DNA of 64,000 nucleotides from NCBI RefSeq assembly GCF_900168125.1, contig NZ_FUZF01000012.1, positions 89,452 to 153,451 of the forward strand. Reading direction: 5' to 3'. Shown here one piece after another: positions 55,451 to 63,945 of this stretch (its first letter is position 1; each line of letters starts with the position of its first letter). Below the pieces are notes generated by a model, which worked only from the letters and a program-made list of their open reading frames with translations, ran no database searches and was not told the origin of the DNA. Position numbers and translations under genes: made by a program. Source of the DNA: Sphingobacterium nematocida. Lineage in GTDB: Bacteria > Bacteroidota > Bacteroidia > Sphingobacteriales > Sphingobacteriaceae.

Positions 55451-56209
55451 TTAGCCCTCTTGTGTATCCAATTCTTTAAGCCAATCGTACCCTTTCTCCT
55501 CCAGCTCCAACGCCAATTCCTTTGTTCCAGTCTTCACGATACGTCCATCGTACAACACGTGTACAAAATCAGGAACTATATAGTCCAATAAACGTTGGTA
55601 GTGCGTAATCACGACGAATGCATTATCCTTTGAACGCAATTGATTCACACCATTAGCTACAATACGCAACGCATCAATATCCAATCCCGAATCCGTCTCG
55701 TCCAAAATAGATAACTTTGGATTCAACATTGCTAGCTGAAAAATCTCATTACGTTTTTTCTCACCTCCCGAAAAACCTTCGTTCAACGAACGGTTCGCCA
55801 GATTAGCAGAGAACTCAACTAATTGCTGTTTTTCTTTAACTGTTCTCAAGAACTCTTTTGCTTCCATAGGAGGCAAACCTTTATATTCGCGAATATCATT
55901 AACCGCTGTCTTCAAGAAGTTGATGTTAGACACACCGGGGATCTCTACAGGATATTGAAATGCTAAAAACAAACCTTCGCGTGCTCTATCTTCGGGTGAC
56001 AAATCCAATAAATCCACGCCATCCAAAATAGCCTCTCCTGCTGTTACTTCATAGGAATCTCTCCCTGCCAGCACATTGCCCAAGGTACTTTTTCCAGCCC
56101 CATTAGGTCCCATAATAGCATGAACCTCACCGGGTTTAACCTCTAGATTTAATCCCTTTAATATTTGTTTGTCCTCTATAGACGCATGTAAATTTTTAAT
56201 GCTTAACAT
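55451..56209 (-). CDS. sufC: Fe-S cluster assembly ATPase SufC
   Basis: 252 aa ABC-type ATPase. Walker A GPNGAGKST, the SufC-type signature FSGGEKKRNEI, and Walker B LSILDETDSGLD with the family's Asp-Glu-Thr. It powers the SufBCD scaffold. Its start follows heptad repeats by 6 nt. 101 nt separate it from sufD, 79 nt from sufB. Confidence 0.97.
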   Translation of the reverse strand: MLSIKNLHASIEDKQILKGLNLEVKPGEVHAIMGPNGAGKSTLGNVLAGRDSYEVTAGEAILDGVDLLDLSPEDRAREGLFLAFQYPVEIPGVSNINFLKTAVNDIREYKGLPPMEAKEFLRTVKEKQQLVEFSANLANRSLNEGFSGGEKKRNEIFQLAMLNPKLSILDETDSGLDIDALRIVANGVNQLRSKDNAFVVITHYQRLLDYIVPDFVHVLYDGRIVKTGTKELALELEEKGYDWLKELDTQEG

Positions 56210-56215
56210 TACTTT

Positions 56216-56243
56216 AGTATTGAGTATTGAGTATTGGGCATTG
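56216..56243 (-). repeat. Heptad repeat between sufB and sufC
   Basis: Four head-to-tail heptads on the plus strand: AGTATTG three times and GGCATTG once. On the minus strand this reads CAATACT repeats ending 6 nt upstream of the sufC ATG. Same heptad as before groEL. Confidence 0.7.
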
Positions 56244-56288
56244 AGACCTATAACTCAATTATTATTTTTAATTGTTCTATATTACTTA

Positions 56289-57740
56289 TTACCCTACTGA
56301 ACCTTCTAAAGAGATAGCAATCAATTTCTGAGCTTCAACAGCAAATTCCATTGGCAACTGGTTTAACACCTCTTTGGCATAGCCGTTGACAATTAAACCT
56401 ACCGCTTTTTCAGAATCGATACCACGTTGATTCAAATAGAATACTTGATCTTCTCCAATTTTAGAAGTCGTAGCCTCGTGCTCTAACTTTGCTGTCTTAC
56501 TTTTATTTTCGATGTATGGGAATGTATGAGCTCCACAACGATCTCCGATTAAAAGCGAATCACATTGTGTAAAGTTCCGCGAATTGTCCGCATTCGGACC
56601 GATTTTCACCAACCCACGGTAGCTATTATGGCTTCTTCCTGCGGAAATCCCTTTAGAGATGATTTTAGATCTGGTATTTTTACCCAAATGAATCATTTTC
56701 GTACCTGTATCAGCTACCTGAAAGTTCTTCGTCATCGCAACAGAATAGAACTCGCCTACTGAATTATCCCCTTTAAGAATAACCCCTGGGTATTTCCATG
56801 TAATAGCAGAACCTGTTTCTACCTGAGTCCAAGAAATCTTGGAATTATCCCCCTTACAAATACCACGCTTTGTCACAAAGTTAAAAATCCCACCTTTTCC
56901 TTCTTTATCTCCAGGATACCAATTTTGTACAGTAGAGTATTTAATTTCAGCATCTTTCATCGCTATCAATTCGACAACAGCTGCATGCAATTGATTTTCA
57001 TCGCGCATCGGTGCAGTACATCCCTCCAAGTACGAAACATAGGATCCTTCATCTGCAACAATCAATGTACGTTCAAATTGACCTGTATTCTGTGCGTTGA
57101 TACGGAAATAAGTAGAAAGTTCCATTGGGCAATGTACTCCCTTAGGGATATACACAAATGAACCATCAGAAAACACCGCTGAATTTAGCGCTGCATATAT
57201 ATTATCGGTTTGAGGAACAACTGTCCCCAAATATTCTTTCACCAACTCAGGATATTCTTGTACAGCTTCGCCGAAAGAACAGAATATAACTCCCTTTTCC
57301 TTCAACTTTTCACGAAAAGTCGTTTTAACAGAAACAGAGTCAAAAACCGCATCAACAGCAACAACTCCTGCTAATATCTTCTGTTCATCCAATGGAATCC
57401 CTAATTTCGCAAAAGTAGCCAACAATTCAGGATCCACCTCATCCATACTCTCCAACAGCTTTTTGGGCTTAGGAGCAGCATAATAAGAAAGATCTTGAAA
57501 ATCAACTTCAGGATTTTCAAAATTCTGCCATGTAGGCATCTTCATTTTTAAGAAATGTTGGAAAGCTTTCAACCGCCATTCTAATAACCATTCTGGTTCG
57601 TTCTTTTTTGAAGATATCAGGCGAATAGTGTCTTCATTCAATCCCTTGGGAGCAATGTCCATCTCAATATCGGTTGTAAAACCGTATTTGTACTCCTCCT
57701 GCTCCAGCTCTTTCAGTAATTCGTCGTCTTTGGTACTCAT
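56289..57740 (-). CDS. sufB: Fe-S cluster assembly protein SufB
   Basis: 483 aa from ATG 57740 ([13 protein letters not shown]). SufB signatures: [48 protein letters not shown], and the C-terminal [20 protein letters not shown] with conserved Glu. It builds the cluster with SufC and SufD. A TAGCTTTG box lies at 57799-57792 on the minus strand, 51 nt upstream. Confidence 0.97.
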   Translation of the reverse strand: MSTKDDELLKELEQEEYKYGFTTDIEMDIAPKGLNEDTIRLISSKKNEPEWLLEWRLKAFQHFLKMKMPTWQNFENPEVDFQDLSYYAAPKPKKLLESMDEVDPELLATFAKLGIPLDEQKILAGVVAVDAVFDSVSVKTTFREKLKEKGVIFCSFGEAVQEYPELVKEYLGTVVPQTDNIYAALNSAVFSDGSFVYIPKGVHCPMELSTYFRINAQNTGQFERTLIVADEGSYVSYLEGCTAPMRDENQLHAAVVELIAMKDAEIKYSTVQNWYPGDKEGKGGIFNFVTKRGICKGDNSKISWTQVETGSAITWKYPGVILKGDNSVGEFYSVAMTKNFQVADTGTKMIHLGKNTRSKIISKGISAGRSHNSYRGLVKIGPNADNSRNFTQCDSLLIGDRCGAHTFPYIENKSKTAKLEHEATTSKIGEDQVFYLNQRGIDSEKAVGLIVNGYAKEVLNQLPMEFAVEAQKLIAISLEGSVG

Positions 57741-58150
57741 AGTAATCTTTTCCCTTTTATGAATAGGCAACCCCCACTCTCTTATAGGACTACAAAGCTA
57801 CGACTTAAATAGCAATTAAACAGTATATTTTCCTCCATTAAGCAGCGTTATTCCCTAAATTTGTGACAAACATCACTTTTTTTGTGCTCAGAACAGTTTC
57901 GTGTTTCTTTTTTGACAAAAAAATGATTACAATAGCTAAAAACTATAAACATCTCCTAATTAAATAACCAACAACTATTGCATTGCACTCAAAAAACTTT
58001 ACACCAAAACCACATTTCTTTCAGCGTCTAATGTTATATTTTTAAAGCGTCGTAATCAAAAATGAATGCTCTTCTTTATATTTTTTACCCAGGGTATTCG
58101 TGAATTCGAAGCATTTTATTTAAGTTTACAAATTGAACTAAAATAGCCTT
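57741..58150. other. 410-nt intergenic region, sufB / Lrp-like gene
   Basis: Divergent promoter region. TAGCTTTG (57799-57792, minus) is a likely sufB -7 box. The rest is A/T-rich with long A and T runs; no clear promoter for the lrp gene, no inverted repeat of note, and no RNA gene was seen. Confidence 0.5.
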
Positions 58151-58621
58151 ATGTCTTATCAACCGGATAAATTAGATTTAAAAATACTACGGCTGCTGCA
58201 AGAGAATGGAAGAATTACAAATCTCCAACTAGCGACAAACATTGGTTTATCGCCTGCACCTACACTAGAAAGAGTACGAAAGCTAGAAAACTCGGGCTTT
58301 ATCAAAAGTTACCATGCCTTCGTTGACGAGGAAAAATTAGGTTTGGGAATCAAATCCTTTATTCAAATTTCTCTAGACTTTCACACACATAATGCTATCC
58401 CTGAATTCGTAGAAGCAGTAAAGGCTATCCCAGAGGTTACAGAATGTCATCATGTCACCGGCAATTGTGACTTTATCTTAAAAGTCTATGTAAAAGACAT
58501 TAAAGCATATGAAGGTGTTATTATGGAAAAGATTGCTAAAATCCCATTTGTAAAAACATTTCAAACAATGATGATCATGTCTACTTCTAAAAAAGAGCCT
58601 ATCGTACCTTTAGAATACTAA
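58151..58621 (+). CDS. Lrp/AsnC-family transcriptional regulator
   Basis: 156 aa. N-terminal HTH (LDLKILRLLQENGRITNLQLATNIGLSPAPTLERVRKLE in segments, residues 8-46) and C-terminal RAM effector domain (VTGNCDFILKVYVKDIKAYE). The regulator probably responds to an amino acid. It ends 5 nt before the DUF6695 gene, so the two are one operon; ald is not adjacent, so it is not an obvious ald regulator. Confidence 0.93.
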   Translation: MSYQPDKLDLKILRLLQENGRITNLQLATNIGLSPAPTLERVRKLENSGFIKSYHAFVDEEKLGLGIKSFIQISLDFHTHNAIPEFVEAVKAIPEVTECHHVTGNCDFILKVYVKDIKAYEGVIMEKIAKIPFVKTFQTMMIMSTSKKEPIVPLEY

Positions 58622-58626
58622 ACAGA

Positions 58627-59706
58627 ATGCCAGAGCAAACTATACCTTATAACGACTTCGCAATAATATTGACATGGCCTGATGCAACCATTAGGGGTGA
58701 CGAAAAGTGGATGATGTTTTTCAAAAAAATAGGTATAGTAAAAAATCTCAACTTCAAAGTCGGTCACACAGGAGTAGTACTTGTAGACAGCAAAAATGGC
58801 AGCATGTTGTTTTACGATTTTGGCAGATACATTGCTCCACGTGGTTACGGTCGTGCACGGTCGCAATTCTCGGACCCTTTATTGGAAATAAAGTTAGCTG
58901 CCAAATTTCACGAAAACAAAATCTGTAACCTCCAAGAAATAGTCGAACATTTCGAACTTTTAAAACCAGCAATGTATGGGGAAGGAAAGTTATTCCTATC
59001 CGTTGTCGAGGGAATAAACTTTTCCATGGCCCGTAAATACGGGGATCAATGTGTTATGCAAGGCACCTATCCCTATGGAGCAGTGGCCCGTAATAACAAT
59101 AACTGTTCTCGCTTTATAACTAGAATGCTGATAAAGTCTTCTCAACGGTTTCATTTCTGGCATATGATTAATTTGCCTGAAACCATAAAAAGCAGTCCAG
59201 TAAGCAATTTGATAAATACGGTAAATGATCGTATGATTTATTCCTATACTCCCCAAGATGGTCTTATACGTTTTCGGATGAACCGATTCCAATCATTTTG
59301 GTTCCTTGTACGACAACTTGGAGACAATGTCTTTCAGACTAAAGCAGATTTACTACCCACGGATCAAATTATCGGTGCAGTACATTATCGTTCCAAACCA
59401 ATCACAGTACCAAAAGAAGCGATGTATCTCGGAGGCGTAGGAGATGGCGCTTGGTATACGGTATCGCCTCAAGAAAACAAGCAACTAATAATCAAAAGGT
59501 TTACAACATCAGGCAAGCTCGAATATGTCGTATTAGGCGAAGCAGATGAAACATTTGACCCCACAATCTCTTTCGAAATCACTTACGATAGCCACCTACT
59601 CTTTACGCACATCCTTCAAGAAGGTGTCAAGATTTATATCAAACACCTCAAACAACTTGAAATCAAAGAATATACATACGAGCATATTCAAGAACGCTAT
59701 GCTTAG
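58627..59706 (+). CDS. DUF6695-family protein with papain-like N-terminal part
   Basis: 359 aa, no signal peptide. The N-terminal about 175 residues have the order of a circularly permuted NlpC/P60-like fold: a His in a strand motif (KVGHTGVVLVD, His47), then later the nucleophile-like Cys in NNNNCSRFITRML (Cys160). The C-terminal half is beta-rich with no domain I know. I recall this family as DUF6695; the enzyme assignment is my inference. It is co-transcribed with the Lrp-type gene and converges with ung. Confidence 0.6.
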   Translation: MPEQTIPYNDFAIILTWPDATIRGDEKWMMFFKKIGIVKNLNFKVGHTGVVLVDSKNGSMLFYDFGRYIAPRGYGRARSQFSDPLLEIKLAAKFHENKICNLQEIVEHFELLKPAMYGEGKLFLSVVEGINFSMARKYGDQCVMQGTYPYGAVARNNNNCSRFITRMLIKSSQRFHFWHMINLPETIKSSPVSNLINTVNDRMIYSYTPQDGLIRFRMNRFQSFWFLVRQLGDNVFQTKADLLPTDQIIGAVHYRSKPITVPKEAMYLGGVGDGAWYTVSPQENKQLIIKRFTTSGKLEYVVLGEADETFDPTISFEITYDSHLLFTHILQEGVKIYIKHLKQLEIKEYTYEHIQERYA

Positions 59707-60377
59707 TCTAACCGCCAATTTATGGCCTCTCTACCCTTCATTTGCAGAAAAACATTAGCCTGAGAGAAATGCTTTGATCCAAAAAAACCGCGATACACAG
59801 AGAGTGGAGATGGATGTACAGCTTTTAATATTAAATGTTTTCGATGATCTATAAGTACGGACTTCTTCTGTGCATAGGCTCCCCACAACATAAACACCAC
59901 CCCCTCCAATTCTTCTGAAATTTTTGCAATAATCTGATCAGTCAACACCTCCCATCCTTGCTTCTGATGAGATCCTGCTTGATGTGCCCGTACGGTGAGC
60001 GTAGCATTGAGTAATAAGACCCCTTGCTTCGCCCATTTTGTCAAATCGCCAGACTGAGGGTACACAAAGCCAGGTATATCGACTGTAAGTTCTGAAAAAA
60101 TATTTTTAAGTGATGGAGGATGAGCGATACCTTTAGGCACCGAGAAGGAGAGTCCATGTGCCTGTCCGATATTATGATAAGGGTCCTGTCCTAAAATCAC
60201 CACTTTCACCTTTTCTAATGGGGTCAACTTAAATGCATTGAAGACTTGATCTTGCGGTGGGTAGACAGCACAGTTCTTACGCTCTTCTTGAACAAAGGCA
60301 GATAAACGATGCATATATTCCTGCTTAAATAGAGGTTTCAACACCCTATCCCAGCTCTCGTCAAATAGTTTTTCCAT
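59703..60377 (-). CDS. ung: Uracil-DNA glycosylase
   Basis: 224 aa family-1 enzyme. Catalytic Asp65 and water-activating motif ILGQDPYHNIGQAHG, and C-terminal HPSPLSVYRGFFG with the catalytic His. It excises uracil from DNA. Overlaps the end of the DUF6695 gene by 4 nt. A strong promoter lies directly before the ATG (60383-60390). Confidence 0.97.
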   Translation of the reverse strand: MEKLFDESWDRVLKPLFKQEYMHRLSAFVQEERKNCAVYPPQDQVFNAFKLTPLEKVKVVILGQDPYHNIGQAHGLSFSVPKGIAHPPSLKNIFSELTVDIPGFVYPQSGDLTKWAKQGVLLLNATLTVRAHQAGSHQKQGWEVLTDQIIAKISEELEGVVFMLWGAYAQKKSVLIDHRKHLILKAVHPSPLSVYRGFFGSKHFSQANVFLQMKGREAINWRLD

Positions 60378-60382
60378 GCGTC

Positions 60383-60415
60383 CAAACTTAGTTAAAATGC
60401 CCTATATTAACCAAA
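60383..60415 (-). promoter_or_regulatory. ung promoter, leaderless
   Basis: Minus strand TTTG near 60415 and TAAGTTTG at 60390-60383, 21-nt spacer; the -7 box ends 5 nt before the ATG. Confidence 0.65.
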
Positions 60416-60439
60416 AGATACGCCAAAAAGATGTAAATA

Positions 60440-60955
60440 TTAATTAGATCCTTTCAAATGCCTATGGTTATACTTTCGCTTATAAACGGATTGTTTCAGA
60501 TGTGTATCACCAGAAATTATCGAAATACTCCCATCTTCTTCAAACATGGCCAGTTTTACATCCTTAATATGTTCTACACCGTGCTCGCGCATTGCTTCAT
60601 ACAATTCATCAGCCGATATCCCTATCCTACTCAACATATCGAAATCCGGTTTACCTTTGTGTACCAACACTTCTGGTTTCTGCTCCATGATTTTCTGTAA
60701 ATACCTATTTTTCAAAACAAAACGCTTGAACAAGAAATTAATCAGAAAAAGCACAAATGCAGCCAATAGTCCGCCTTCAAGACTGCTGTTTTCGCCTACC
60801 ATGGCATTTTGTACGGCATTGCTAATGAGTAGTATCAGGATGACATCAGCCGTATTAAGTTGGGATAGTTCTTTTTTACCAAAAACACGAATGGCAATCA
60901 ACATGAAAAGATAAACCACCACGCAACGGATAATGACATTTAAATACGCTTCCAT
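60440..60955 (-). CDS. DUF421 membrane protein (YetF-like)
   Basis: 171 aa from ATG 60955. Three membrane helices in the first 70 residues, then a cytoplasmic DUF421 domain (FGKKELSQLNTADVILILLISNAV... MEQKPEVLVHKGK... GISADELYEAMREHGVE in pieces). No function is established beyond links to stress or spore germination in Bacillus. Standalone gene. Confidence 0.9.
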   Translation of the reverse strand: MEAYLNVIIRCVVVYLFMLIAIRVFGKKELSQLNTADVILILLISNAVQNAMVGENSSLEGGLLAAFVLFLINFLFKRFVLKNRYLQKIMEQKPEVLVHKGKPDFDMLSRIGISADELYEAMREHGVEHIKDVKLAMFEEDGSISIISGDTHLKQSVYKRKYNHRHLKGSN

Positions 60956-61147
60956 CAGATTTGTTTTATACAAGATAAGACAAAAATTACATATGCGGTG
61001 TTCAGTTCGTTACTTGCATTAAAAATCACTTACCAAAAGGGCGTTTCTGTTATAAATTCCAAGGGATACTCATTTTTATCCATCAAACCTGTTGGATAAC
61101 ATCTTAAATTAATGGATATTTGCATATTCAAATAGTTATAGAGAGAA

Positions 61148-61687
61148 ATGTCAAATTTAGTACGTATAATTTTAAGCAGCCTCCTATTGATAGGTACTGT
61201 GGCTCTTTTTTGGTTCGGCATGTGGGGATGGGGAATACTAGCCATCTTAATCACCATACTTGCGTGGGTCACTGTATTTTTTAATGAAAATATGTTAATT
61301 GCACAATGGTATTTTAGAAAACAAGATATCCCCAATGCAGAAAAATGGTTAAATAAGATTAAGAACTATGAGTCTCAATTAATCAATGCACAACACGGAT
61401 ACTACCACTTGTTACTTGGCTTGATTGAGTCTCAACGCGCACCTATGCAATCAGAAAAGTTCTTTAAAAAAGCTCTTTCCCTAGGTCTACATATGGATCA
61501 CAATGTAGCCTTAGCAAAATTGAGCTTGGCAGGTGTCATGATGGCTAAGCGAAATAAACGTGAAGCAGAAAAGCTATTACAGGAAGCAAAAAAAGCAGAC
61601 AAAAACAAACTACTGGCCGATCAGATTAAAATGATGAAAGACCAGATGTCTATGATGGACAAACAGCAATTCCGCTATTCAAGATAA
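61148..61687 (+). CDS. Small membrane protein with TPR-like helices
   Basis: 179 aa: two membrane helices at about residues 6-22 and 27-44 in the N-terminus, then TPR-like helices (IPNAEKWLNKIKNYESQLIN, SEKFFKKALSLG). C-terminal charged coil. GATATTTG about 25 nt upstream with TTG at -33 distance is a near-consensus promoter. Function unknown. Confidence 0.72.
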   Translation: MSNLVRIILSSLLLIGTVALFWFGMWGWGILAILITILAWVTVFFNENMLIAQWYFRKQDIPNAEKWLNKIKNYESQLINAQHGYYHLLLGLIESQRAPMQSEKFFKKALSLGLHMDHNVALAKLSLAGVMMAKRNKREAEKLLQEAKKADKNKLLADQIKMMKDQMSMMDKQQFRYSR

Positions 61688-61690
61688 ACA

Positions 61691-61722
61691 AAAAGGCAAT
61701 CTAAATTAGATTGCCTTTTTTA
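61691..61722. terminator. Bidirectional terminator
   Basis: AAAAGGCAATCTAA and TTAGATTGCCTTTT around a minimal loop, with T-runs on both strands, between the convergent genes at 61687 and 61724. Confidence 0.88.
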
Positions 61723-61723
61723 T

Positions 61724-62182
61724 TTATAGATCGATTATTACTTCTAAAAATTTCCCTTCCTCTTCACTATCCTCAAAAGCCAATTTAAATTGCTGTGGCT
61801 TTCCCCACTGTTTTTTCCACCCTGCTGTTTTAACAATAAACTTAACGGGCTCATCTTCCTCCAGCAGATAATGTATATAATTCTGTCTATCGGTCAATTT
61901 CACCAAAACCTTCCCCATCTGCATAGAGTCGTATAAATACGTCTTACCACCAGAATCAACAATACCTGAAGCAAAACTATTAAGCTTGAACTCACGGGTG
62001 CCTTTTTGATAGGATATCAAAAATAGTTCAACAGTAGCCGTATCCGCATTTTTGGACAAAGTCGCGCTCTTTACATCAATCTGTATATCATCAATCTCCA
62101 ACAATTCTCTTGTTGGCTCTTGCGCAAGAACTAGCGTTCTCAAACAAAAAGTAAATGCAATAAGTAACCCAACCTTTCTCAT
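61724..62182 (-). CDS. Secreted protein of unknown function
   Basis: 152 aa with a signal peptide (about 20 aa, ending VLAQ). Mature part is beta-rich (IDVKSATLSKNADTATVELFL, ILL... YIHYLLEEDEPVKFIVKTAG). I recognise no family. Its ATG overlaps the stop of the DUF4293 gene (TAATG), so translation is coupled. Confidence 0.75.
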   Translation of the reverse strand: MRKVGLLIAFTFCLRTLVLAQEPTRELLEIDDIQIDVKSATLSKNADTATVELFLISYQKGTREFKLNSFASGIVDSGGKTYLYDSMQMGKVLVKLTDRQNYIHYLLEEDEPVKFIVKTAGWKKQWGKPQQFKLAFEDSEEEGKFLEVIIDL

Positions 62183-62655
62183 TACCTTAGGCGATCTGCC
62201 GATTTAATTAACTTTTCATCTTTACGAATTCCACCTATTGCCATCGCAAGAAAGATAATTGCAACAGGTAACAGAAAGAATCCCACTCCAATATTATGTG
62301 CTCCAAAAGATTGAGAGATTAAACTTAAGGTATTATTAGCAGACACAAATAACCAAACTGCAAAAAGACATATTAACAGGATTTCAACAAAAATTAGGGT
62401 TAATTGTCTCTTTCTATTTTTATATAGAAAAATCGTTATAATAGGTATAAATCCGAGTACAAGAGTAGCTACCGTTTGTAGGATATAACTTTCCTGTTTC
62501 ACACTTTCATTATTCACAGCAGAATAGGATCCTGTCACCAAAAGTTTTTTACCCAAACCCACCAGGTCTGTATAATTCAAATAGGGGAAAATAAATAAAC
62601 CCAGAATAACAACAGCGGCTAATAGTAACCAAATCGACTGAATACGTTGTATCAT
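62182..62655 (-). CDS. DUF4293 membrane protein
   Basis: 157 aa with four membrane helices; MIQRIQSIWLLLAA at the start and FLLPVAIIFLAMAIGGIRKDEKLI at the end are typical of DUF4293, a Bacteroidota-specific family. A TAAGTTTG -7 box at 62686-62679 (minus) lies 23 nt upstream, so the promoter is intact although an IS110 element is inserted about 90 nt upstream. Confidence 0.88.
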   Translation of the reverse strand: MIQRIQSIWLLLAAVVILGLFIFPYLNYTDLVGLGKKLLVTGSYSAVNNESVKQESYILQTVATLVLGFIPIITIFLYKNRKRQLTLIFVEILLICLFAVWLFVSANNTLSLISQSFGAHNIGVGFFLLPVAIIFLAMAIGGIRKDEKLIKSADRLR

Positions 62656-62678
62656 AACTTTCTTTTATTATTATAACG

Positions 62679-62686
62679 CAAACTTA
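62679..62686 (-). promoter_or_regulatory. -7 box of the DUF4293 operon
   Basis: TAAGTTTG on the minus strand, TAnnTTTG consensus, upstream of the ATG at 62655 and left of the IS110 end at 62745. Confidence 0.5.
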
Positions 62687-62748
62687 TATAAAATGCTTTG
62701 CATTCACGAATACCGAGCACAAAAACAGCCGCACAGCATCCGTCATCG

Positions 62749-62756
62749 TAAGTTTG
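62749..62756 (+). promoter_or_regulatory. -7 box at the IS left end, part of a junction promoter
   Basis: TAAGTTTG (TAnnTTTG) lies 3-10 nt inside the left end. When the ends are joined, TTTG at 63978-63981 in the right end is placed 20 nt before it, making a complete Bacteroidota promoter reading to the RNA at about 62762. Confidence 0.6.
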
Positions 62757-62761
62757 TAAAG

Positions 62762-62965
62762 CAACAGCAGGATTATCAGATACAGAATATAGTTTTGTAT
62801 TTAGGTTAAGATCCAGCAGAGAGAAGGAATAAGACTTTAGTTCGTCATTAGTCATATAAGACTCTTCGGTATGTTAGTCCCCTTCTCTCATTCTTATTAC
62901 GAACTTGGACAGTTCATTAGGCCTTAGGAGCCTGTTTTTACGATTGATAAGTCATAATAAGAACT
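62762..62965 (+). ncRNA. Candidate IS110 bridge RNA
   Basis: Three consecutive stem-loops between the IS left end and the recombinase. The 5' one is weak (GGAT 62770 with ATCC 62811, inner ATACA/TGTAT). The second is closed by a perfect 9-bp stem (62819-62827 with 62881-62889), then GACT/AGTC (62833-62836 with 62876-62879), an internal loop of 13 and 12 nt, an inner AGTC/GACT stem (62850-62853 with 62860-62863) and a 6-nt cap. The third has a perfect 9-bp stem (62891-62899 with 62955-62963), ACTT/AAGT, an internal loop of 12 and 15 nt, and an AGGC/GCCT cap. This is the target-loop / donor-loop layout of IS110 bridge RNAs, and the loops match the DNA at both IS ends and the left flank. The 5' end is estimated from the junction promoter. 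Confidence 0.65.
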
Positions 62966-62997
62966 GCTGAAATCCTTTTTTTACGATTAGTACAAAT

Positions 62998-63945
62998 ATG
63001 GTAACAGGAATCGATTGTTCAAAAGATTATTTTGACATTGCAGTTTTAAAAGAAGGCAAAGTAGCTTTCAAGGGCAGGTTTGCTAACAATAGTAAAGGTT
63101 TTACGGATATGCTTCGGCATACCCAAGGGAGCCATGTTGCGATGGAAGCGACAGGTCCTTATTACTTCCAGCTGGCAAGATTTTTATATGATTCGGGAAC
63201 ACGTGTTTCAGTAGTTAATCCATTGGTTATACGCCGGTTTGCACAGATGAGATTGTCTAGAGCAAAGACAGACAAGAAAGATGCGATGGTAATAGCAGCG
63301 TTTGTACAGATGACCAGTCCTAAGCTCTGGGAACCTCCAACTGAAGCAATCCAAAGCATCCGCAATCTGGAAACTTATCTGGAGGGGCTTAAGCAAAGAA
63401 GGCACATGTTAGGTAGTCAATTGCATGCTTTTGAGGCCGCAGGCACAATAGATAGGCTATTGTATGATGAAATAACGGAGGAGGTTGAAAGCCATGATAA
63501 ACGGATTGGGGAGAAAGAGCGCCAGATAGAAATCCTGATAAAACAGCACTACGCAGAAATGGCCTCTAATATCAGAAGTGTACCCGGTATAGGTCCCAGA
63601 AGTGTTTCTATGCTGATCATTGCTACAGATGGCTTCGGGATGTTCAAAAACTACAAGCAGGTCATATCTTATTTCGGACTGGCGCCCAGGATATATGAAT
63701 CAGGTACAAGTGTGAAAGGTAAAGGTCATATCTGTAAAATGGGAATGGGACAGGTAAGAAAAGTATTATATATGGCAGCCGTTTCTGCCATAAAATGCAA
63801 CAAAGCCTGTAAAGATCTCTACGAAAGGTTGAGGGGTAAAGGAAAACCTTATCGGGTAGCAATAATAGCAGCGGTAAACAAGCTGATCAAACAGGTATTT
63901 GCAATAGCAAAATCAGGGGAACCGTATAAAGTACAGCTCTCCTAA
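62998..63945 (+). CDS. IS110-family recombinase (transposase)
   Basis: 315 aa. N-terminal RuvC-like DEDD domain: Asp6 (GIDCSKD), Glu50 (AMEATGPYY), Asp92 and Asp95 (AKTDKKDA). A coiled coil lies at about 125-190. The C-terminal Tnp20 domain has the SVPGIGPRSVSML hairpin motif and the catalytic serine region YFGLAPRIYESGTSVKGKGHI (Ser235). All key residues are present, so it looks active. The gene is complete and starts 35 nt after the candidate bridge RNA. Confidence 0.95.
   Translation: MVTGIDCSKDYFDIAVLKEGKVAFKGRFANNSKGFTDMLRHTQGSHVAMEATGPYYFQLARFLYDSGTRVSVVNPLVIRRFAQMRLSRAKTDKKDAMVIAAFVQMTSPKLWEPPTEAIQSIRNLETYLEGLKQRRHMLGSQLHAFEAAGTIDRLLYDEITEEVESHDKRIGEKERQIEILIKQHYAEMASNIRSVPGIGPRSVSMLIIATDGFGMFKNYKQVISYFGLAPRIYESGTSVKGKGHICKMGMGQVRKVLYMAAVSAIKCNKACKDLYERLRGKGKPYRVAIIAAVNKLIKQVFAIAKSGEPYKVQLS

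Noticed and set aside
62652..62855. 67-aa minus-strand frame overlapping the DUF4293 start by ATGA
   Set aside because: It crosses the IS110 left end (62745), the first stem of the RNA and the DUF4293 -7 box, so it is a chance frame joined from flank and IS sequence.
62935..62989. Direct repeat TTTTTACGATT at 62935 and 62979
   Set aside because: One copy is the right donor guide; the second, before the recombinase, does not fit as an IS end because the recombinase would then lack its RNA. It is probably coincidence or a local duplication.
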